Positions 35,734 through 44,965 of a DNA stretch of 64,000 nt are shown piece after piece. The translations under genes and the position numbers were made by a program. Below the pieces are notes generated by a model, which saw only the letters and a list, made by a program, of their open reading frames with translations, ran no database searches and had not been told where the DNA came from. Every line of letters begins with the position of its first letter. The first letter of the stretch is position 1. The stretch comes from JACDHG01 sp963815295 (GTDB lineage: Bacteria; Actinomycetota; Actinomycetes; Propionibacteriales; Nocardioidaceae), in the NCBI GenBank assembly GCA_963815295.1, contig CAWFFZ010000008.1, positions 496,001 through 560,000 on the forward strand, read 5' to 3'.

Positions 35734-37320
35734 ATGACCCTGGACGGCTTCCACGTCTACGACACAACGCTGCGCGATGGTGCGCAGCAGGAGGGTCTCA
35801 GCCTGTCGGTGCACGACAAGCTGCAGATCGCAGCACACCTCGACAAGCTGGGCGTCGGCTACATCGAGGGTGGCTGGCCCGGCTCAAACCCCAAGGACAC
35901 CGAGTTCTTCCGCCGCGCAACCGACGAGCTGGATCTGCAGCACGCGACCCTAGCGGCATTCGGAGCGACCCGACGACCAGGCATGCGCGCTGCCGACGAC
36001 CCTCTCGTCGCTGCGTTGCGCGAAAGTGGCGCCACGGTGGTGACCCTCGTCGCCAAGAGCCACGACCGTCACGTTGAGCTCGCTTTGCGTACGACGCTCG
36101 AGGAGAACCTGGCGATGGTGACCGACACCGTGACCCACCTCCGGAGCGAAGGGCAGCGGGTCTTCCTCGACGCGGAACATTTCTTCAACGGCTACCGCGA
36201 CAACCGCGCCTACGCCCTGGCGGTGTTGGCTGCGGCCGCAGAAGCCGGCGCCGAGGTGATCGCGCTGTGTGACACCAACGGGGGGATGCTTCCGAACGAG
36301 GTGAGTGACGTCGTCCACGACGTCGTCTCCACCGCTGGCATCCGCGTCGGCATCCACTGCCACAACGACACCGGCTGCGCGGTCGCCAACAGCCTCGCCG
36401 CCATCACCGCGGGCGCCACCCACGTTCAGGGCACCGTCAACGGGTATGGCGAGCGCACGGGGAACGCCGATCTTGTGGCAGTCGTGGCCAACCTCGAGCT
36501 CAAGGTCGGCCGGATGGTGCTACCCGTCGGACGCCTGCGCGACGCGACCCGAATCGCGCATGCGATCGCCGAGGTCACGAACGTCCCTTCTTCATCGCGG
36601 CAGCCGTACGTCGGTGTGTCCGCCTTCGCTCACAAGGCGGGCCTGCACGCGAGTGCGATCCGGGTCGAGCCGGGCCTCTACCAGCACACCGACCCGGCCG
36701 AGCTCGGCAACGACATGAGGATGCTCGTGTCCGAGATGGCCGGCCGGGCTTCGATCGAGATGAAGGGTCGAGAGCTCGGTTACGACCTGGGAGGTGACCC
36801 CGCGCTAGTGGCGCGGGTGACCGATCGGGTCAAGGAGCTGGAGGCGACCGGCTACACGTTCGAGGCCGCCGATGCGTCGTTCGAGCTGCTGCTCATGGAG
36901 GAAGTCGAAGGCACCCGGCCGTCGTACTTCGATGTCGAGAGCTGGCGGGTAATCTCCGAGTCGTCACCCGGCGGCGAGGCCGTCTCCGAAGCGACCGTCA
37001 AGCTGCGGGCAGGCGGCGAGCGCATCGTGGTCACGGGTGAGGGCAATGGGCCGGTCAACGCGCTCGACGCCGCGTTGCGCCAGGCCATCGGTCAGGCGTT
37101 CCCCGAGATCTCGAAGCTCGAGCTGATCGACTACAAGGTGCGCATCCTCGACCAGGGGCACGGCACAGACGCCGTCATCCGCGTCCTCATCGAGACGGCT
37201 GACGAATCGAGCGCTTGGGTGACCGTCGGCGTCGGCCACAACATCGTCGAGGCTTCCTGGCGGGCGCTGATCGATGGAGTGACGTACGGCCTGCGCCGTG
37301 CCAAGGTGCCGACCGTCTGA
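35734..37320 (+). CDS. cimA: (R)-citramalate synthase
   Basis: 528 aa. Condenses pyruvate and acetyl-CoA to citramalate, feeding isoleucine synthesis without threonine. The HMGL-like barrel begins with VYDTTLRDGAQQEGLSLS and GYIEGGWPGSNPKD, typical of CimA rather than LeuA; the metal motif HCHNDTGCAVAN follows (about 218), and the C-terminal LeuA dimer domain (about 400-525) is the regulatory site. GAGGATCC precedes the ATG at 35734; GTG 35704 would add 10 residues. GGTGG-ATAAC-CCACC at 35706-35720 is a possible operator or leader hairpin. Confidence 0.92.
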   Translation: MTLDGFHVYDTTLRDGAQQEGLSLSVHDKLQIAAHLDKLGVGYIEGGWPGSNPKDTEFFRRATDELDLQHATLAAFGATRRPGMRAADDPLVAALRESGATVVTLVAKSHDRHVELALRTTLEENLAMVTDTVTHLRSEGQRVFLDAEHFFNGYRDNRAYALAVLAAAAEAGAEVIALCDTNGGMLPNEVSDVVHDVVSTAGIRVGIHCHNDTGCAVANSLAAITAGATHVQGTVNGYGERTGNADLVAVVANLELKVGRMVLPVGRLRDATRIAHAIAEVTNVPSSSRQPYVGVSAFAHKAGLHASAIRVEPGLYQHTDPAELGNDMRMLVSEMAGRASIEMKGRELGYDLGGDPALVARVTDRVKELEATGYTFEAADASFELLLMEEVEGTRPSYFDVESWRVISESSPGGEAVSEATVKLRAGGERIVVTGEGNGPVNALDAALRQAIGQAFPEISKLELIDYKVRILDQGHGTDAVIRVLIETADESSAWVTVGVGHNIVEASWRALIDGVTYGLRRAKVPTV

Positions 37321-37325
37321 ATCGG

Positions 37326-37345
37326 CGAGCCGTCACTTAGTTGCG
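37326..37345. repeat. inverted copy of the CGCAAYTAAGTGACG motif
   Basis: These 20 bases are an exact reverse complement of 38273-38292. They lie in the 38-base gap between the convergent cimA and the 37359-38243 gene. Confidence 0.85.
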
Positions 37346-37358
37346 CCCGGAAGCGGCG

Positions 37359-38243
37359 TCACGCGTAGGCGTGTGAGGCGGCCTCGATGACGTTGTCGCA
37401 GATGGTGAGCAGCCGTGCGCGAAGTCGATTCGAACGAGTCGCGAAGTCGCGCTGGTGCTCGATGTAGAGGGCCTTGCCGGCTGCGGTTTCGATCGGGATC
37501 GCTTCGACACCGAGCGCGCTCAGGTCGTAGGGAGCCGCGCGCATGTCGACCTGCCGTACCTCTCGCGCGAGTTCGAAGCAGTCGGCCACCAACTCGGAGG
37601 GAGCGAAAGGGCTGAGCTTGTATGCCCACTTGTAGCAGTCCATCGCCGCGTGGAGGCATCCCGGCTGGTCGTGCTGTGGCTGACTCTCGCGGGTGGGTTG
37701 GAGGACGTTGAGAGGCCTCGCGGGTTCGGTGAAAAACCGGAACGCGTCGAAGTGCGTGCAGGTCATCCGATGGGACTCGACCACGTCATCGGTGGCGCGA
37801 CGGCCGAGCCGCAAAGGAAAGGCCTGATGGCGCAGCTCGTCCGGCGACTGGCGATAGACCATCGCCCACTCGTGCAGACCGAAACAGCCGAGCACCGGAG
37901 GGCGGTTGGCGGTGGCCGAGAGCAGCGTGCGGATCCAGGTCGTGCGGTCGGCACGCTCTCGCGGTAGCCGCGGGTCGAGCCGCGCGCCATCGTCGTCGAC
38001 GACGTACGCCGGTCGGCCACCGAACTCCGCGGCCCCTGGGCCGACGAGCGTCACGCCGATGCCCGGGTGCCATCGACGCAGTGCCGCCGGTCGATACGAG
38101 TAGTAGCTGAAGAGGAAGTCCTCGACGGGATGGGTGATGCCGCGGGATCGCCGTTCGAGGTGGGGGCGGACCCAGCCGTCGACACGCGATTCGTGGGCGG
38201 TGCGCCGAGCGCGCCACCGCAGCTCATCGATGACTTCGGACAT
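37359..38243 (-). CDS. conserved actinobacterial protein, often named 3-methyladenine DNA glycosylase
   Basis: 294 aa from the ATG at 38243; an ATG at 38252 adds three residues. The sequence is rich in aromatic and His residues (VEDFLFSYYSYRPAALRRWHPG, GLHEWAMVYRQ, HRMTCTHFDAFRFF, GCLHAAMDCYKWAYKLSPF). Proteins of this type are labelled 3-methyladenine DNA glycosylase in many actinobacterial genomes, but I see no HhH-GPD or AAG catalytic motif, so the enzymatic claim is unproven. The gene is flanked by inverted copies of a 15-bp motif. Confidence 0.65.
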   Translation of the reverse strand: MSEVIDELRWRARRTAHESRVDGWVRPHLERRSRGITHPVEDFLFSYYSYRPAALRRWHPGIGVTLVGPGAAEFGGRPAYVVDDDGARLDPRLPRERADRTTWIRTLLSATANRPPVLGCFGLHEWAMVYRQSPDELRHQAFPLRLGRRATDDVVESHRMTCTHFDAFRFFTEPARPLNVLQPTRESQPQHDQPGCLHAAMDCYKWAYKLSPFAPSELVADCFELAREVRQVDMRAAPYDLSALGVEAIPIETAAGKALYIEHQRDFATRSNRLRARLLTICDNVIEAASHAYA

Positions 38244-38272
38244 CAGCCCCATGGTAGGAGGGCTGGGTTGGC

Positions 38273-38309
38273 CGCAACTAAGTGACGGCTCGACCGCAAT
38301 TAAGTGACG
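38273..38309. repeat. two direct copies of CGCAAYTAAGTGACG, 22 bp apart
   Basis: CGCAACTAAGTGACG (38273-38287) and CGCAATTAAGTGACG (38295-38309) are 22 bp apart centre to centre, two helical turns, between the divergent 37359-38243 and 38337-39116 genes. A third copy lies inverted beyond the end of the minus-strand gene. The layout suits an operator pair or an interspersed repeat family. Confidence 0.8.
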
Positions 38310-38336
38310 CTTCGGCGGTAGGTAGGCTGTCGCGTC

Positions 38337-39116
38337 GTGAGGATCGCGCGCTACACAACCGGGGACGACCCTGAGTACGGCGTCGTGGGCGGCACCGACG
38401 GTGACGAGATCATCGCGGCGCTCGTGGGTGACCCGCTGTATGCCGGCGTCGAGCTGACCGGTCAGCAGGTCCCGCTCATCGACGCCCGCCTGCTCGCTCC
38501 CGTCATCCCGCGCAGCAAGGTCGTTTGCATCGGTCGCAACTACGCCGCCCATGCCGAAGAGCTCGGCCACGAGATCCCGACGGAGCCACTCGTCTTCCTC
38601 AAGCCCAACACGTCGGTTGTCGGACCCTTCGACCCGATCGTGTATCCGGCCCAGAGCAGCAACGTCCACTTCGAGGGCGAGCTCGCCGTGGTGATCGGCC
38701 GGATCTGCCGCGACGTCCCGGTGGCCAAGTGGAAGGATGTCGTCTTCGGCTACACCGTGGGCAACGACGTGACCGCCAGGGACCTGCAGAAGACCGACGG
38801 CCAATGGGCGAGAGCAAAGGGCTTCGACTCGTTCTGCCCTCTGGGGCCGTGGATCGAGACCGACTTCGACCCGAGCGATGTCGCCGTCACGACAGAGCTC
38901 AACGGCGACGTCAAGCAGCAGGGCCGGACGAGCCTGATGTTGTACGACGTACCTACCGTCATCGCCTACATCACGTCGTTCATGACGCTGCTCCCCGGCG
39001 ACGTCATCCTCACCGGCACTCCAGCGGGGGTCGGCCCGATGACCCCTGGCGACAACGTTTCCGTCACGGTCGAGGGCATCGGGACCCTGACCAACAAGGT
39101 GGTATCTCGTGACTGA
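38337..39116 (+). CDS. fumarylacetoacetate hydrolase family protein
   Basis: 259 aa. Seen are KVVCIGRNYAAHAEELG, the metal-binding VHFEGELAVVIG (Glu residues about 119 and 121) and GYTVGNDVTARDLQ (Asp about 149), plus GDVILTGTPAGVGPM. The family includes acylpyruvases, 2-hydroxyhepta-2,4-diene-1,7-dioate isomerases and oxaloacetate decarboxylases; substrate not determined. It starts at a GTG 8 nt after TAGGCT (38323-38328). The stop overlaps gltX by 8 bases, a common actinobacterial pairing. Confidence 0.92.
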   Translation: MRIARYTTGDDPEYGVVGGTDGDEIIAALVGDPLYAGVELTGQQVPLIDARLLAPVIPRSKVVCIGRNYAAHAEELGHEIPTEPLVFLKPNTSVVGPFDPIVYPAQSSNVHFEGELAVVIGRICRDVPVAKWKDVVFGYTVGNDVTARDLQKTDGQWARAKGFDSFCPLGPWIETDFDPSDVAVTTELNGDVKQQGRTSLMLYDVPTVIAYITSFMTLLPGDVILTGTPAGVGPMTPGDNVSVTVEGIGTLTNKVVSRD

Positions 39117-40602
39117 CGCGCCAGCGTCTCCTGTCCGCGTCCGTTTCTGCCCATCGCCAACCGGCAGTCCCCACGTCGGACTGGCCCGGACAGCCTTGTT
39201 CAACTGGGCCTTCGCGCGTCATGTCGGCGGCACGTTCGTGTTCCGCATCGAGGACACCGACGCGAGCCGCGACACAGTCGAGTCCTACGGCACGCTCCTC
39301 GACGTGATGCGCTGGCTCGGGTTCGACTGGGACGAAGGCCCCGAGGTCGGCGGCCCTTTCGGCCCCTACAGGCAGTCCGAGCGGTATGACCTCTACGCCG
39401 ACGTCGTACGACGCCTGCTCGACGGCGGCCGGGCCTATCACTGTTACTGCTCGCAGCAGGAGCTCGACGAACGCAACGAGCTCGCCAGGGCAGCCGGTCG
39501 CGCACCAGGTTATGACGGCCACTGCCGCAACCTCTCCGCCGAGCAGATCGCTGCCTACAAAGCCGAGAGCCGCAAGCCGGTCGTGCGACTGCGGATACCC
39601 GACTCCACCATCGTTTTCGACGACCTCGTGCGGGGCACCATCTCCTTCGAGAGCGAGCACGTGCCTGACTACGTCTTGGTCCGTGCCAACGGCCAGCCCC
39701 TCTACACACTCGTCAACCCCGTCGACGACGCACTGATGGAGATCACCCACGTGTTGCGTGGCGAGGATCTGCTTTCCTCGACGCCACGTCAGATCGTGCT
39801 CTACGACGCGCTGGCCGAGATCGGCGTGGGCACGGGGAAGACCCCCCAGTTCGGCCACCTGCCCTTTGTCATGGGCCCCGGCAACAAGAAGCTGTCGAAA
39901 CGCGACCCAGAAAACGACCTCCTCGGCTACCGAGACCGCGGCTTCCTGCCCGCAGGGCTGCTCAACTACCTGGCTTTGCTGGGCTGGTCGATCGCCGACG
40001 ACCGCGACATCTTCACCATGGAAGAGATGGTGGCCGCGTTCACGATTGACCGCGTCAACCCCAACCCGGCACGGTTCGACCTCAAGAAGTGCGAGGCGAT
40101 CAATGCGGCTCACGTGCGCGCCCTCCCCGTCGAGGAGCTCGCCACCCGGGTCGTGCCCTACCTGCAGGCGGCGGGTCTGCTCGGTGCGGAGCCTACGGAC
40201 GACCAGCGCGAGCTCCTGACCGCGGCGGCGCCGCTGATCCACGAGCGGATGACGACTCTTGGCGAGGCCGTCGACATGCTTGGCTTCCTGTTCGTCGACG
40301 ACTTTGACTTCACCGTCGACCCCGACGACGCGGCGAAGCTGCTCGACGGTCCCGGCGTCGATGTCGTCCAGGCGTCGTACGACGCATTGAGCTCGGTCGG
40401 CGACTGGACCACAGCCTCGATCGAGATGGCGCTGAGGGGTCGGCTCATCGACGAGATGGGCCTCAAACCGCGTAACGCTTTCGGTCCGGTTCGGGTGGCC
40501 GTCACAGGTCGACGGATCTCACCACCGCTGTTCGAGTCGCTCGAGTTGTTGGGCCGCGATCGTTCCCTGGCGCGGCTGCGCGCGGTCGCCGAGCCGGCCT
40601 GA
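39109..40602 (+). CDS. gltX: glutamyl-tRNA synthetase
   Basis: 497 aa class I synthetase. The HIGH-type motif is in SPTGSPHVGLARTALFNW and the KMSKS-type motif is KKLSKRDPEND (about 265). The non-discriminating type is expected because GatCAB is encoded in this window: it would also charge tRNA-Gln with Glu. The GTG start lies inside the end of the FAH-family gene. Confidence 0.96.
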   Translation: MTDAPASPVRVRFCPSPTGSPHVGLARTALFNWAFARHVGGTFVFRIEDTDASRDTVESYGTLLDVMRWLGFDWDEGPEVGGPFGPYRQSERYDLYADVVRRLLDGGRAYHCYCSQQELDERNELARAAGRAPGYDGHCRNLSAEQIAAYKAESRKPVVRLRIPDSTIVFDDLVRGTISFESEHVPDYVLVRANGQPLYTLVNPVDDALMEITHVLRGEDLLSSTPRQIVLYDALAEIGVGTGKTPQFGHLPFVMGPGNKKLSKRDPENDLLGYRDRGFLPAGLLNYLALLGWSIADDRDIFTMEEMVAAFTIDRVNPNPARFDLKKCEAINAAHVRALPVEELATRVVPYLQAAGLLGAEPTDDQRELLTAAAPLIHERMTTLGEAVDMLGFLFVDDFDFTVDPDDAAKLLDGPGVDVVQASYDALSSVGDWTTASIEMALRGRLIDEMGLKPRNAFGPVRVAVTGRRISPPLFESLELLGRDRSLARLRAVAEPA

Positions 40603-40606
40603 CGCG

Positions 40607-41491
40607 ATGGCTCGCGACCCCGTCGCGGGGACGAGCTACCTACGGCAGCTCGAGCCTCAAGCTGGCGCCTGGTGGCGCGTGCTCGTCGCCTCTGCCGCGG
40701 TGGCGGTGGGTGGGGTGGTGTTGGCGATTGCGGCCATCCTGTTCGTCACCGGGGTCGCGCGACTGCTGGGATACGACAACTACACCGTCGATCCCAATGA
40801 CGGCATCGATGCAGGGGAGATGCTCGCCACCAACCTGGGCTTGGCTTTGCTCATCCCGCTTGCCGGCCTGCTTGCGTTCCTGCTGTACGGCGTCCGTCCG
40901 AAGTGGCTCTCGTCGACCCGGCCAGGCGTTAGGTGGAAGTGGCTTCTGACGTGCGTAGCAATGTCGTTGGTGATCTGGTCCCCACTCCTCGTCCTGGGAA
41001 CCACCGGGGCGGCAGTCACGCGAGACGAGGCGATCGGGCGCGGGGTCGTGGCGTTCATCGTCGTGGTCCTGCTGACCACGCCGTTACAGGCTGCGGGTGA
41101 GGAATATGTATTCCGAGGGCTGCTCCTGCAAGGGTTCGGCGCAACCAAGCTCCCGGCCCTTGTCTGCTGCCTCGTCACAGGGATTTTGTTCGCGACCGCG
41201 CACCTTCAGTTCGACCTTGCTCTTTATCTTGACCGGCTGCTCCTCGGGACCGTGTTCGCGTACCTCACCATGCGTACCGGCGGCCTTGAGGCAGGCATCG
41301 CGATCCACCTCGTCAAGAACGTCGCCGGCCTCATCCCTGCTGGGCTACTCGACGACGTGGAGTTGGTCCTCGACCCGGGTGACGTCTCCTGGATCCCCGT
41401 CGCCATCGACGTCATACTCCTCGGGATCGCTGTGCCGTGGATCCTGCGCGTATGGCGTCGAACCGGCCAGCAAAGGGCTGTGGAGGCCTAG
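40607..41491 (+). CDS. CPBP-family intramembrane metalloprotease
   Basis: 294 aa with about eight hydrophobic helices. The motif set is complete: AAGEEYVFRGLLLQGF (EExxxR, about 165-170), ILFATAHLQFD (FxxxH, about 200) and AIHLVKNVAG (HxxxN, about 231). Bacterial members (Abi/CAAX-like) are linked to bacteriocin self-protection or membrane protein processing. It starts 4 bases after gltX stops. Its TAG and the stop of the convergent kinase gene share the palindrome CTAG (41488-41491). Confidence 0.92.
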   Translation: MARDPVAGTSYLRQLEPQAGAWWRVLVASAAVAVGGVVLAIAAILFVTGVARLLGYDNYTVDPNDGIDAGEMLATNLGLALLIPLAGLLAFLLYGVRPKWLSSTRPGVRWKWLLTCVAMSLVIWSPLLVLGTTGAAVTRDEAIGRGVVAFIVVVLLTTPLQAAGEEYVFRGLLLQGFGATKLPALVCCLVTGILFATAHLQFDLALYLDRLLLGTVFAYLTMRTGGLEAGIAIHLVKNVAGLIPAGLLDDVELVLDPGDVSWIPVAIDVILLGIAVPWILRVWRRTGQQRAVEA

Positions 41492-43551
41492 GACGGCACC
41501 GTGGTCGACGCGGTGTCGGCCTGCTGCACGGGGATCTGGACTTCCATCGTCAGCTCAGACTCGGCATCGTTCATCGACAAGGAGCCGCCGACAGCCTCGA
41601 CGCGGTCCATCATGGCCTGAACGTCCATGCTCGCGACGGCGGGCGCGCGGACTCGCATGACGAGCTGCGATGCCTCGACCGAGAGGTCACCGTGCGCGCT
41701 ACCTGTCTCGTCTCCGATGGCCTGCATGAAGCAGAAGTACGCCGCCGCCTCCGCTCGGGCCGGGAACCGCAAACCCAGAGCTGACGAGTCGACGTGCAGC
41801 CTCCCTGCGAGTCCCCGCCTCCCCAGGTGGGTCATCAGGGCCGGGGCTAGACCCGCGCGAGTCAGCTGGGTTGGAAACACGCCACGCGTGAGCTCACGCA
41901 AGGATGCAAGGGCTTGGTTGGCCTGTTGGAGGAGCGGCTCGATTTCGCCGCCGTGGATTGCTCCGTTCGCGGCGCGGGGTTGCAGCCTGTCGACCGCAGC
42001 CGGCAGACCGTCGAGCTTCGCGATGACCTCACGCGAGATGGCCGACTCCAGCCGGCTGCGTTCCGAGTCGCGGGCCTCGACGATCCTGCGCCGTGACTCC
42101 GCGAGCCGTTGGGCATGGCGATCCAACTCGATGATGTGGCCGGCCAGCTCAGCGTCGAGCGCGGCGTTGCGGAAAGCCATCGCGGCCTGGTCGGCAAGAC
42201 CACGTAGGAGGCGTTCGTCGCTCTCGCGTAGGGAGCGGCCGGCGGGCTGCGTCACGACGATGCTGCCGAGCACCTCATCCCCGCTCGTGACGGGCACCTC
42301 GAAGTCGACGCCACCCGCGGGCGCGTCGACCGGCCACGTCACCGTCTCGACCTCGCTGCCTGGGAGGCGGAGTAGCACCGTCGATCGGCGTGCTGCGACC
42401 GCTTCACCTGCCGCCTCGGCTACTGCAGGGAGGATCAGTCTCGAGTCGAGGCAGCCGCCGAGTTGCCGGCTGAAGTCGGCGAGTGCTTCGTACGGCGCTG
42501 CCCGCCGCCCGAACGCGAGCCGGTCTGCCCACCGCACGACCTGACGGCGCAGCGGTTGGAAGGCCACCGCGACCACGGCACTCGCCAGGAGCGAGGGCCA
42601 GAAGCCCCCGGTCTGTGACCCGACAGCGGCGGCCACCGCGACGACGATGCCGACGTACCCGATCGCGGCGAACGCCGTACCGGCCGCGACGACCAGAGCG
42701 CGGTTGATGATCACGTCGATGTCGTAGAGGCGGTGATGAAGCACCGCGATGGCCATGAACACCGGGAGCAGAGCGTAGGAGACGAAGAGGGGAGTGGCGG
42801 ACAGCCATGACTGCTCGCCACCCCTCACGGCCTGGACCACGAGCAGGAAGCCGAACGAGAAAGCCAGACAAGAAGCAGCGGCGACGATCCAGCGCAACTG
42901 AAGTCGCTGATCTCCCCGGGCTCTGCGCAGCCGCTTGACCATGGACACGACCGCAGCGATCAGACCGATCGCTACGAGCACGATCCCGGTGAGCAGTAAC
43001 ACGCTCGCCAGCAGACCGACGTTGTCGTTCTCAGACCCGGGGTCGGGGTTGAGCTCGAAGTCAGTTGGGTTGAGGGTGAGGATCGCCACGACGTACAGGC
43101 CGAGCCCGGTGAGCGGGATCGCCGCTGCGTAACGCCATCTGGGTGACAGCAGCCGCCCGTCGGGCGACACCAAGAACATGATGGTGAGGCCGGTGAGTGC
43201 GAGCGGCGCACCGAGGAGTACCGAAATCCATCCAGCGACGTGTCCGAGGACAGCAGGACCCGGCCCGCCCTCTTCGATGACCCAGATGCTGTAGGCCTCC
43301 GTGATCAGGGAAATCTGCCCGGTCGCTCCCACAGCGCTGAGGAGCCAGCCGATGAGGTGTCCCGGATAGCGGGAGATGATAAGTGCCCCCATCACGGTGG
43401 AGCCAAGTGTGGCGACGCCGACGTACGGCCAGCCATGGACGGCCATCGTGTGCTCGGACCACAAGGAGCTGTAGGCCGCGGTGATCAGAGTGTCGCCGAT
43501 CACCAGCGCGGCGGTGAGTACGACGAGAGACCAGGCAAGGCGTGCTCGCAC
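41488..43551 (-). CDS. degenerate membrane sensor histidine kinase
   Basis: 687 aa: about eight N-terminal helices (1-300), a GAF-like domain (about 345-475) and a region aligned with HisKA_3 and HATPase. Where the neighbour has ERSRLERDIHDGAQQ, this protein reads ERSRLESAISREVIA, so the phosphoacceptor His is missing. The ATPase part lacks a normal N box (QAIGDETGSA) and the G boxes. It probably cannot autophosphorylate. It starts 1 base after the canonical kinase stops (GTG at 43551, GGGGAGG upstream), so they are co-expressed. Confidence 0.85.
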   Translation of the reverse strand: MRARLAWSLVVLTAALVIGDTLITAAYSSLWSEHTMAVHGWPYVGVATLGSTVMGALIISRYPGHLIGWLLSAVGATGQISLITEAYSIWVIEEGGPGPAVLGHVAGWISVLLGAPLALTGLTIMFLVSPDGRLLSPRWRYAAAIPLTGLGLYVVAILTLNPTDFELNPDPGSENDNVGLLASVLLLTGIVLVAIGLIAAVVSMVKRLRRARGDQRLQLRWIVAAASCLAFSFGFLLVVQAVRGGEQSWLSATPLFVSYALLPVFMAIAVLHHRLYDIDVIINRALVVAAGTAFAAIGYVGIVVAVAAAVGSQTGGFWPSLLASAVVAVAFQPLRRQVVRWADRLAFGRRAAPYEALADFSRQLGGCLDSRLILPAVAEAAGEAVAARRSTVLLRLPGSEVETVTWPVDAPAGGVDFEVPVTSGDEVLGSIVVTQPAGRSLRESDERLLRGLADQAAMAFRNAALDAELAGHIIELDRHAQRLAESRRRIVEARDSERSRLESAISREVIAKLDGLPAAVDRLQPRAANGAIHGGEIEPLLQQANQALASLRELTRGVFPTQLTRAGLAPALMTHLGRRGLAGRLHVDSSALGLRFPARAEAAAYFCFMQAIGDETGSAHGDLSVEASQLVMRVRAPAVASMDVQAMMDRVEAVGGSLSMNDAESELTMEVQIPVQQADTASTTVPS

Positions 43552-43552
43552 G

Positions 43553-44878
43553 TCAGCCTCCCCGCTGCCGGGGTACGTGCAACGTCGGCAGCCGAGCCTC
43601 GACTCGCGTGCCGGCGCCGCGGGTGGAACTGACCGTCAAGACTCCACCGGCGGACTCGATCCGATCACGCATGTTGGGCAACCCGACACCATCGGGAGCC
43701 GCGTCGGTGTCGAAGCCGTGCCCGTCGTCCTGGATCACCGCAACCACGTTGCCGGCCTCGGTGCGCACCGACACGGCCACTTGGTCGGCACCGGAGTGCT
43801 TCGCCGCGTTCTGTAGTGCCTCCAGGCAACAGAAGTACACCGCCGCCTCGATCTTTTCCGCGTACCGTTCGACATCGACTGAGATCGTGACCGAGAGCGG
43901 GCTGACCTCTGCGGCAGCCGCCAGCGCGGCCTCGAGACCTTCTTGGCTGAGGAGCGTCGGGTAAATGCCGCGAGACAGATCGACGAGCGTCCGCACGGTT
44001 TCCCGCGCTGCCTCAGCCTGCTCGCTCAACACCTTGGCTGCGCGGTCAGGCGAGCGCGTCGCGAGTGTCTGCGCAAGGCGCAGGTTGACAGCAAGCGCGA
44101 CTAGGTGTTGTTGCGCCCCGTCATGGATGTCGCGCTCGAGCCGACTCCGCTCGGCATCTTGTGCATCGACCAGCCGCTCGCGCGAAAGCCGGAGCTCCTC
44201 GGCTCGGGCCGTGACATCTGCCAGGCGATGCTTGAGTTCGGCTCGCAAGTGAATGCCTTGGAGGACAAGACCTGCCTGAGCCGCGAGCCCGGCGAACAAC
44301 CGCTCTTCGACAGCAGCGAGCGGCTCGCCTTCGCGCTCCTTCAGTCGTAGGACACCGAGCTGCTCCCCCGACTGTCTTACCGGAAGGGAGCGGATGCCGG
44401 GTGGGTCCTGCCCGTTCGGTTCTGCATCATCGGCGGTGATGCCGCGCGGCCAGCAGCCGGCCAGCGTCAAGCGGTCACCGACGACGAGCCACACCTGAGT
44501 CCACTCGGCGCCGGTTCCTTCGGCGAGGACTAGAGCCATCCGGTCGGGCAGTTCGTCGCTCGGGAAGTTGGTGTTGGCGAGCCGGGTCAAGACGTCGTAC
44601 GGCGAACTGCGGCCACGATGGAGGCGGCGGCGGACGCGTTCATCGATCCGCCGCTCGACGGGCTCGAAAGCCAGCGCCACGACAGCTGTCGCGAGCACCG
44701 ACAGACCCAGATGCGGGGACGAGGTGTGCCCGATGAGGGCCCCGCCGCCGAGCACGATGACGACGTAGACAACCACGGCGAACACCACGAGTCCGAGGGC
44801 CACAAGCACGGTGATCTGCAGATCCCGAGGCGCCCTCCGGGTCGCTTGCCTCGACCTCATCACAGCAGTGTCCTCCAT
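43553..44878 (-). CDS. NarL-type sensor histidine kinase
   Basis: 441 aa. Two helices (about 22-45 and 55-75), a GAF-like domain (about 105-215), HisKA_3 with the phosphoacceptor in LERDIHDGAQQHLVALAVNLRLA (about 257) and HATPase_c with EALQNAAKHSGA, DDGHGFD and GVGLPNMRDRIESAGG. The segment from helix 1 resembles residues 280-340 of the downstream degenerate kinase, so the two are paralogues. No response regulator lies in the adjacent genes; the partner must be elsewhere or outside the window. Confidence 0.9.
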   Translation of the reverse strand: MEDTAVMRSRQATRRAPRDLQITVLVALGLVVFAVVVYVVIVLGGGALIGHTSSPHLGLSVLATAVVALAFEPVERRIDERVRRRLHRGRSSPYDVLTRLANTNFPSDELPDRMALVLAEGTGAEWTQVWLVVGDRLTLAGCWPRGITADDAEPNGQDPPGIRSLPVRQSGEQLGVLRLKEREGEPLAAVEERLFAGLAAQAGLVLQGIHLRAELKHRLADVTARAEELRLSRERLVDAQDAERSRLERDIHDGAQQHLVALAVNLRLAQTLATRSPDRAAKVLSEQAEAARETVRTLVDLSRGIYPTLLSQEGLEAALAAAAEVSPLSVTISVDVERYAEKIEAAVYFCCLEALQNAAKHSGADQVAVSVRTEAGNVVAVIQDDGHGFDTDAAPDGVGLPNMRDRIESAGGVLTVSSTRGAGTRVEARLPTLHVPRQRGG

Positions 44879-44965
44879 TCAGGACGGCTTACAGCCGTTT
44901 TGGAGGCACCTCGACGCTCCGGTATTGTCGTCCCTCGGCATCGGGCGTCCGATGTCGATGCCATT

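Noticed and set aside
41627..42544. 305-aa plus-strand ORF
   Set aside because: Antisense of the degenerate kinase gene, Ser/Arg/Ala-rich with no motif.
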